From Candidatus Heimdallarchaeota archaeon LC_2 (GTDB lineage: Archaea > Asgardarchaeota > Heimdallarchaeia > Heimdallarchaeales > Kariarchaeaceae), in assembly GCA_001940725.1 (NCBI GenBank), contig MDVR01000034.1:1-61762 (forward strand): a stretch of 61,762 bases of DNA, read 5' to 3'. Every line of letters begins with the position of its first letter. Within the stretch, counting starts at the first letter, position 1. The notes beneath the pieces are model-generated. The model saw only the letters and a list, made by a program, of their open reading frames with translations. It had not been told where the DNA came from and made no database searches. The translations under genes and the position numbers were made by a program. Positions 56,332 to 61,762 of the stretch are shown here, one piece after another.

Positions 56332-57420
56332 GTGAAGTCACACGAGGCTCTATTGTCTATTAACTCTTTTTTCCTGATTTTATTACTAATCTTGAATACT
56401 TCAATCACCTCATCCAATGCCTCGGTGAGGATAGAAAGTCCAATTGACCCTGTGAAAATTAGACAATTGATGCAAGATCAAATCGATATGGGTCCTCGAG
56501 TGCCTGGAACTCAAGCTTCACTGGATTTTCAAACTTGGCTGATTGAAATAATTGATACTACTGTTTGGGAGATTAATACACATAGTTTTGACTATAACGG
56601 AATTGAATTGCGTAATTATTGGATTGTAGGTGCTGGAGCATCAGATTATCCAAATTATATTATCGGTGCTCATTACGATTCAAGAGCAGTAGCAGATAAG
56701 GAGCCATCAACGTCTCCTGTTCCTGGCGCAAATGATGGGGCGTCCGGTGTAGCAGGTATTCTGGAATTGATACGGCACATTCCGACAAATATGGTTTCCA
56801 ATTTTGGTTTTGTACTTTTTGATGGTGAAGATCAAGGGAGTAATGGTATAAAGGATGCGAATAATATATCTTGGCCTTGGATCGTGGGTTCTAATTATTT
56901 TGTTAGTCAGATGACTGCTAATCAAATTGACCAAACTCGTGCATTTGTTTTGTATGATATGATCGCGGATGATGATTTTCGGTTACCATATGAGCCAAAT
57001 AGCAATAGTACATTAATTTCACAATTTTGGGGGCAAGCTGAATCACTTGGATATGGCGATATTTTTGTTGACCAACGTGGTACTGGTCTTATTGATGATC
57101 ATATTCCATTTAAAAATGCTGGAATACCTTCAATTGATATTATTGACTTCACATATCCAGAATATCATACTACATTGGATGATATGGATCACATAAGTGA
57201 GACCAGTGTTGCAATCGTTGTAGACGTTACACTCGAATGGATAATCAATGTTGTTGCATTAGAAATAATTGATGAATGTTATCCTTCATCTGCCTGCTCC
57301 GTTAACACATCTACCAATAATGATACTACTTCAGCAAATACTAATTTTCCCTCAATATTTTCATTGCTTCTATTTCCTCTAATAATTATGATACGATCTT
57401 ACATTAAGCGAAAAAATTGA
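56332..57420 (+). CDS. Secreted M28-family peptidase / glutaminyl-cyclase-like enzyme
   Basis: Signal peptide (SINSFFLILLLILNTSITSS). The zinc-enzyme motifs are GAHYDSRAV (His), GANDGASGVAGILEL (bridging Asp), LFDGEDQGSNG (Glu pair), DMIADDD and YPEYHTTLDDMDH (second His). The order and the DGEDQG block are like M28 aminopeptidases and glutaminyl-peptide cyclotransferases. A Thr/Asn linker and a C-terminal anchor (FPSIFSLLLFPLIIMIRSYI) tether it outside. It probably trims or cyclises extracellular peptides. GTG start at 56332. Confidence 0.85.
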   Translation: MKSHEALLSINSFFLILLLILNTSITSSNASVRIESPIDPVKIRQLMQDQIDMGPRVPGTQASLDFQTWLIEIIDTTVWEINTHSFDYNGIELRNYWIVGAGASDYPNYIIGAHYDSRAVADKEPSTSPVPGANDGASGVAGILELIRHIPTNMVSNFGFVLFDGEDQGSNGIKDANNISWPWIVGSNYFVSQMTANQIDQTRAFVLYDMIADDDFRLPYEPNSNSTLISQFWGQAESLGYGDIFVDQRGTGLIDDHIPFKNAGIPSIDIIDFTYPEYHTTLDDMDHISETSVAIVVDVTLEWIINVVALEIIDECYPSSACSVNTSTNNDTTSANTNFPSIFSLLLFPLIIMIRSYIKRKN

Positions 57421-58648
57421 TGAAGTAAGGTATTGATGTTTATCTAATCTGGTTTAATTAAAGTTAAATTGGAATTAGAAAAACTAAATCGGCATAAACA
57501 AGATTAACTAGTTTTATTAAAATTGAATTATTATAGTTATTATTAATATAGGGTATTTCATTTTTATAAATAAACTTCTAGAAATTTATTATTATACTAT
57601 AATGAAAAAACTTCACCTAGATTTCTAGAAATAGTCATTTTTATTTAATGTTAATGCATTTCTTATCGGGCTTTTATTAAAAGAAAATTATACCATTAAT
57701 TGAAAGAAGAAATTATGAATCGATAGAAAAATTCTAATAAAAAATATATTCCTAATCAAAATTTGTAAATTGAAATTTGATTTATTTCATTCGCATAAAT
57801 TAAAAATTTAAGTAAATTTATGTTATCCTATTGCATATTTTGTATCACTTTTCCTATTAATACTTTTATTTTGGCAATTATATTAATTCTTATAAAATTT
57901 TTACTTATAAGTTGTATTTCTAATAAATAAATAGTCATTTACTTCTTTAATATTAGCTATAATAAGATATATAATTTAGCTTTCAATCTTTAATTTTGCT
58001 TGAATATAAGTTATAATTCATGTAAAATAATTTAAACATTTGATTGTTTAAACAATAATAATAATCATTGATCATTATCCGATGATATTTTTAGTTTTCA
58101 TCTATTAAACAGATATTTAAAAGAACATAGTTAAATTCATTTGAAACATACTTTTCTGGAGTAATAAATACAACTCAATCAATTTTCATACAGTACTACT
58201 TCAGTACTGAACAACACAATATTAAACTAAATCACTCATATTTATGTGAATTATTAGTTAAATGTATAATTGTTAATAGATCTAATATAACTTAAATGTG
58301 AATAAAGTATTTAAGTGGTAATGCGTATTATTTTTTATATGTGGGTGCTATAATTTGAGTTTTTTTGTTTTTTCTATTTTATCAATAGAACCCACCTATC
58401 TGTGGTATTTTCTTTTTCACCAATAATTATATTTTTTTCCTAGGAAATCTATTCATCATTTTAATTTTTCTAATATATATAAGCAATTTATAAGTTCAGA
58501 AGGATCATTTCTAACTAATTAATAGCGGAGGTATCATGCAAATCCATTATAATTATTTTTCTACATTTCCTCCACTGAACTTCATTAAAAAAATAGTCTA
58601 TCTTGCACTTTTGGTACACCCAAAAGAGTTAATAAAATACAATAAAAT
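57421..58648. other. 1.2-kb AT-rich intergenic region
   Basis: No frame with coding character on either strand. Small inverted repeats (CTTCTAGAAATTT near 57587, ATTTCTAGAAAT near 57620) are all that is visible. Confidence 0.45.
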
Positions 58649-60304
58649 GTGAGTATAGTGACAAAACAAAAACCAGTAATTCTGGTTGTAGATGATGAAG
58701 TAGAAGTTTTAAATGCAGTACTTCGTGATTTACGTAGTAAATATGGAAAAAAATTTCGAATAGTAAAAGCAATTTCGGGTGAAGAGGCTTTAGAGATTAC
58801 ACACAATTACAAAAAGAGAGGGATGAATATTGCCTTATTTGTTAGTGATCAGAGAATGCCAGGTATTGATGGTACTGAATTTTTAGAACAAGCGATAAAA
58901 TTATATCCTTATTCAAAAAGAATTCTTTTAACTGCTTATGCCGATACCCAAGCAGCAATCCAAAGTATTAACGATATTAATCTTGATTACTATTTAGTAA
59001 AACCATGGGATCCTCCGGAACAACATTTATTCCCTATTGTTGATGATTTACTATTCGATTGGGAAGCATCAAATGAAATTGAATATGCAGGTATACGCGT
59101 AGTTGGTTATCTTTGGTCATCTGATTGTCATGTTGTCAAAGATTTCCTAGCTCGGAACCTTATTCCATATCAATGGCTTGATATCGAACTTGATGAGAAG
59201 AATGAGGCATTAGCCAAAACAGTAGTTGAAGATCTCAATGCATCTCCAGTTATCTTCTTTCCAGACGGGGATACGTTGACAAAACCTTCAATCCCTGAAC
59301 TTGCCAAAAAAATTGGTTTGAAAACAGAGGCCAAAGAACCTTTTTATGATCTTGTGGTGATAGGTGCAGGTCCTGCAGGTCTTGCAGCAGGAGTTTATGG
59401 TGCTTCAGAAGGTTTATCAACCATTGTAATAGAAAAAGAAGCTCCTGGTGGACAAGCTGGGACAAGCTCAAGAATTGAAAATTACCTCGGTTTTCCAAAA
59501 GGAATAAGTGGTGCTGATTTAACCAGACGAGCAGTTGCACAGGTTGAACGTTTAGGTGCAGAATTGATGTTGACAAAAGAAGTTATGACAATAACCATCA
59601 ACGATCAGTACAAGATAATCAAACTAAGTGATGGTTCGGAATTAAGATCCAGAGCCGTTTTAATTGCCACTGGAGTTCAGGTGAACGAATTTAATGTACC
59701 TGGAATAGAGGAGTTAAGTGGATCAGGTGTATATTACGGTGCTTCACTCACAGAAGCAGTTTCTTACAAAGATAAAGATGTATTTGTTTTGGGAGGGGGA
59801 AACAGTGCTGGTCAAGGTGCCATGTTCTTCTCTAGATATGCATCCAAAGTTCATGTTGTTATTAGAAGATCGGATCTCGAACAAACGATGTCAAAATATC
59901 TAATAGATCGACTTGAAGCTGCTGAAAATGTGGATATTGTATCACAAACCGAAATTATTGAATTAAAAGGTGATGGTAAATTAGAGCAATTAGTTCTGAA
60001 AAGCAGCCAATCTGGAGAATCAAGCACTGTATCTGCATCTGCACTTTTCATTTTTATTGGTGCAAAGCCTAATACAAAATTGGTTGAGGAATTTATTGAT
60101 TGTGACGGTGCTGGTTTCATAAAAACTGATAATTCAATAGAAAAATGGACTCAAAAACGGCCCCCATATCCGTTTGAGACAAAAACACCTGGAATTTTTG
60201 CTGTGGGTGATGTACGTTCAGGATCAAGTAAACGCGTCGCTGCTGCAGTGGGAGAAGGGGCGGTATCTGTGCAAATGATTCACCGATATTTATCAACGGT
60301 TTAA
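58649..60304 (+). CDS. Response-regulator receiver fused to thioredoxin-reductase-like flavoprotein
   Basis: Residues 8-120 are a receiver domain: acidic pair D15/D16, phosphoacceptor D67 in VSDQRMPG, T95 and K118 in LVKPWDPP. A short thioredoxin-like region follows (VVGYLWSSDCHVVKDFL), with one cysteine of the usual CxxC lost. The last ~310 residues are a TrxR fold: FAD loop VVIGAGPAGLAAGVYGASEG and NADPH loop VLGGGNSAGQGAMFF, ending with IFAVGDVRSGSSKRVAAAVG. The redox CxxC between the FAD and NADPH regions (normally before the second GxGxxA) is absent: GVYYGASLTEAVSY. So it probably senses flavin/NADPH state or reduces a different partner. It is followed 10 nt later by a histidine kinase. 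Confidence 0.88.
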   Translation: MSIVTKQKPVILVVDDEVEVLNAVLRDLRSKYGKKFRIVKAISGEEALEITHNYKKRGMNIALFVSDQRMPGIDGTEFLEQAIKLYPYSKRILLTAYADTQAAIQSINDINLDYYLVKPWDPPEQHLFPIVDDLLFDWEASNEIEYAGIRVVGYLWSSDCHVVKDFLARNLIPYQWLDIELDEKNEALAKTVVEDLNASPVIFFPDGDTLTKPSIPELAKKIGLKTEAKEPFYDLVVIGAGPAGLAAGVYGASEGLSTIVIEKEAPGGQAGTSSRIENYLGFPKGISGADLTRRAVAQVERLGAELMLTKEVMTITINDQYKIIKLSDGSELRSRAVLIATGVQVNEFNVPGIEELSGSGVYYGASLTEAVSYKDKDVFVLGGGNSAGQGAMFFSRYASKVHVVIRRSDLEQTMSKYLIDRLEAAENVDIVSQTEIIELKGDGKLEQLVLKSSQSGESSTVSASALFIFIGAKPNTKLVEEFIDCDGAGFIKTDNSIEKWTQKRPPYPFETKTPGIFAVGDVRSGSSKRVAAAVGEGAVSVQMIHRYLSTV

Positions 60305-60314
60305 GTGAATTCTT

Positions 60315-61762
60315 ATGGAAAGATCAGACTTTATTAAGAGCGTAGATCTCTTTTCTAAACTAAATAAATCGGATATAAATCAACTCTGTTCAATTTCAGA
60401 AGATGTTTTCTACTCTCCCGGAGAGGTTATATTTCAAGAAGGAGAGCTATCGAATACAGCTTATATTATCCAAGAGGGACAAGTTGAAGTTTTCAAATCT
60501 CATGAGGGTCGTAATATATTATTAGCTGTCCGCAGTGTGGGGGAAATTGTTGGAGAATCTTCAATTTTTGAGGAAAAACATCAAGAGTCAACAGTAATAG
60601 CAAGATCAGATGTCAAAGTTATTTCTATCAATAAGGATCAAATGGATAAATTGATTGAAATGAGCCCTCATGCATCACGAGCCATGTTTCAAACAGTACT
60701 TTCCAGGCTTAGATCAAGGCAGGCACTTTTGCAACAAAGTGAAAAAATGGCTCAATTGGGTACATTATCTGCAGGATTGGCTCATGAGTTGAATAATCCA
60801 AGTTCTGCTGTATCGAGTGGGACCAGTCAAATGTCAAAAGCGATGGATAAGCTGTTAATCTCACAAAGCGAAATTCAAGATCATACCTACATAGATACTC
60901 AGAACAAGTATTTGAGTGAATTAGTTAAAATAGTTAAAAAAGGTGCTACAAATCCATTTGAAATGGATTCTATAACTCAATCCGATCTGGAAGAACAAAT
61001 AGAAAATTATCTTGAGGAAAAAGGTATTGATAATTCTTGGGAATATGCTCCATTATTGGCTTACATTAACCCTACAAGGGCTCAATTTGAGAAATTATCT
61101 TCATTATTTGATATGAACGAAATCAATCATATTATTGCATATCTGAGCAATTTAGTTGCTGTTTATTCATTGTTTAACGAGGTGAATCAGGGTGCTGAGC
61201 GAATCTCATCAATTGTGAGAGCACTTAAGGAATATTCATATCTAGATCAGGCTCCTGTAGGTGAAATCGATCTCCATCAAGGAATTAATAACACTCTGGT
61301 AATATTAAGAAATAAGTTAACCAAGGGTATAATTATTACCAAGGATTATGATAAGACAATCCCCAAGGTGGAAGCCTATGGTAGTGAATTGAATCAAGTT
61401 TGGACAAATCTAATTGATAATGCAGTGTATGCGCTTAATGAGGAGGGGGAGTTGATAATTAGAACTCGATTGATAGGAGATTGGGTGACAATCGAAATTA
61501 TTGATAATGGTCCTGGAATACCTGAAGCTGTAAAAAATAAAATTTTCAATCCATTTTTTACCACTAAACCACCCGGTAAGGGCAGTGGGTTAGGATTGGA
61601 TATAACTTACAATATCATTGTAAACAAGCATAAAGGGGATATTAAGGTATTTTCTAAACCTGGAAATACCTGTTTTAGAATAACAATTCCAGTTAATTTT
61701 GAAACAATTAGAACTGGCTCTTCCCCCTCTGATTTCATATTGAGGCCTTCTGATGATAAATT
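60315..61762 (+). CDS. cNMP-binding histidine kinase (partial, runs off window)
   Basis: The ATG at 60315 is 10 nt after the flavoprotein's stop. Residues ~8-125 are a cyclic-nucleotide-binding domain ([40 protein letters not shown]). A short coiled linker leads to the phosphoacceptor helix [15 protein letters not shown] (His157). An ATPase domain follows: N box [12 protein letters not shown]1 [12 protein letters not shown] box [15 protein letters not shown]. The frame is still open at the right edge, 482 codons in. The pair recalls bacterial receiver-TrxR/kinase cassettes; the kinase likely phosphorylates the fused receiver. Confidence 0.88.
   Translation, partial: MERSDFIKSVDLFSKLNKSDINQLCSISEDVFYSPGEVIFQEGELSNTAYIIQEGQVEVFKSHEGRNILLAVRSVGEIVGESSIFEEKHQESTVIARSDVKVISINKDQMDKLIEMSPHASRAMFQTVLSRLRSRQALLQQSEKMAQLGTLSAGLAHELNNPSSAVSSGTSQMSKAMDKLLISQSEIQDHTYIDTQNKYLSELVKIVKKGATNPFEMDSITQSDLEEQIENYLEEKGIDNSWEYAPLLAYINPTRAQFEKLSSLFDMNEINHIIAYLSNLVAVYSLFNEVNQGAERISSIVRALKEYSYLDQAPVGEIDLHQGINNTLVILRNKLTKGIIITKDYDKTIPKVEAYGSELNQVWTNLIDNAVYALNEEGELIIRTRLIGDWVTIEIIDNGPGIPEAVKNKIFNPFFTTKPPGKGSGLGLDITYNIIVNKHKGDIKVFSKPGNTCFRITIPVNFETIRTGSSPSDFILRPSDDK

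Noticed and set aside
1..61762. tRNA, rRNA, CRISPR arrays, intact insertion sequences
   Set aside because: I scanned for T-loop sequences, regularly spaced repeats and transposase motifs by eye and found none that hold up; a covariance-model scan would be decisive for tRNAs.

Overview
The window is AT-rich DNA from an archaeon, most likely an Asgard archaeon of the Heimdallarchaeia type. This is an inference from content; there is no rRNA to place it. The reasons are Rab-like small GTPases (1886-2677 and 12587-13153), longin/roadblock-like domains (102-1877, 20154-20762, perhaps 46712-47308), a membrane protein ending in a RING-like zinc finger (51671-52969), TPR and leucine-rich-repeat proteins, many short zinc ribbons, archaeal TATA boxes about 30 nt before start codons, and secreted proteins with a Thr/Ser-rich tail and a C-terminal membrane anchor.

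Layout. 1-14.5 kb: TPR-longin protein, a degenerate GTPase, structured RNA copy 1, then mostly housekeeping and repair genes (QueG-like ferredoxin, UDG-like glycosylase, DUF885 peptidase, PHP, Hsp20, Nudix, class V aminotransferase, secreted thioredoxin, canonical Rab-like GTPase, DinB-like, SfsA). 14.5-25.6 kb: RraA-like, structured RNA copy 2, MFS transporter, a decayed segment between 18-bp direct repeats, a MinD-like ATPase followed by a longin-winged-helix protein, a CREST-like membrane protein, threonine dehydrogenase, LRR protein and GNAT. 25.6-39.2 kb: a second GC-rich structured RNA, NTF2-like protein, zinc-ribbon helical protein, didomain methyltransferase, M20 peptidase, secreted Thr-rich protein, a zinc-ribbon coiled-coil gene broken by one stop codon, a methyltransferase and a CPA2 antiporter. 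39.2-47.3 kb: very AT-rich DNA with a third small-RNA candidate, then a cluster of decayed secreted-protein genes. 47.3-61.8 kb: an exact 645-bp tandem duplication that creates a truncated methyltransferase, alpha/beta hydrolase, YkgJ-like protein, the RING-like membrane protein, two secreted paralogues (one frameshifted in its signal peptide), a secreted M28 peptidase, and at the right edge a response-regulator/thioredoxin-reductase fusion followed by a cNMP-binding histidine kinase that runs off the window.

Main points. (1) A ~380-nt structured RNA of no family I recognise occurs twice, 13 kb apart. The copies have diverged, but several helices keep pairing through compensatory changes, and each copy has an identical TATA box about 27 nt before the RNA. 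(2) Two other GC-rich islands fold into closed structures followed by T8 tracts. (3) At least seven secreted or zinc-ribbon genes are broken by single-base or short lesions, pointing to active gene decay, homopolymer phase switching or assembly error. (4) Signalling pairs stand out: MinD-like plus longin-wHTH, and receiver-flavoprotein plus cNMP kinase. No tRNA, rRNA, CRISPR array or intact transposase was seen.
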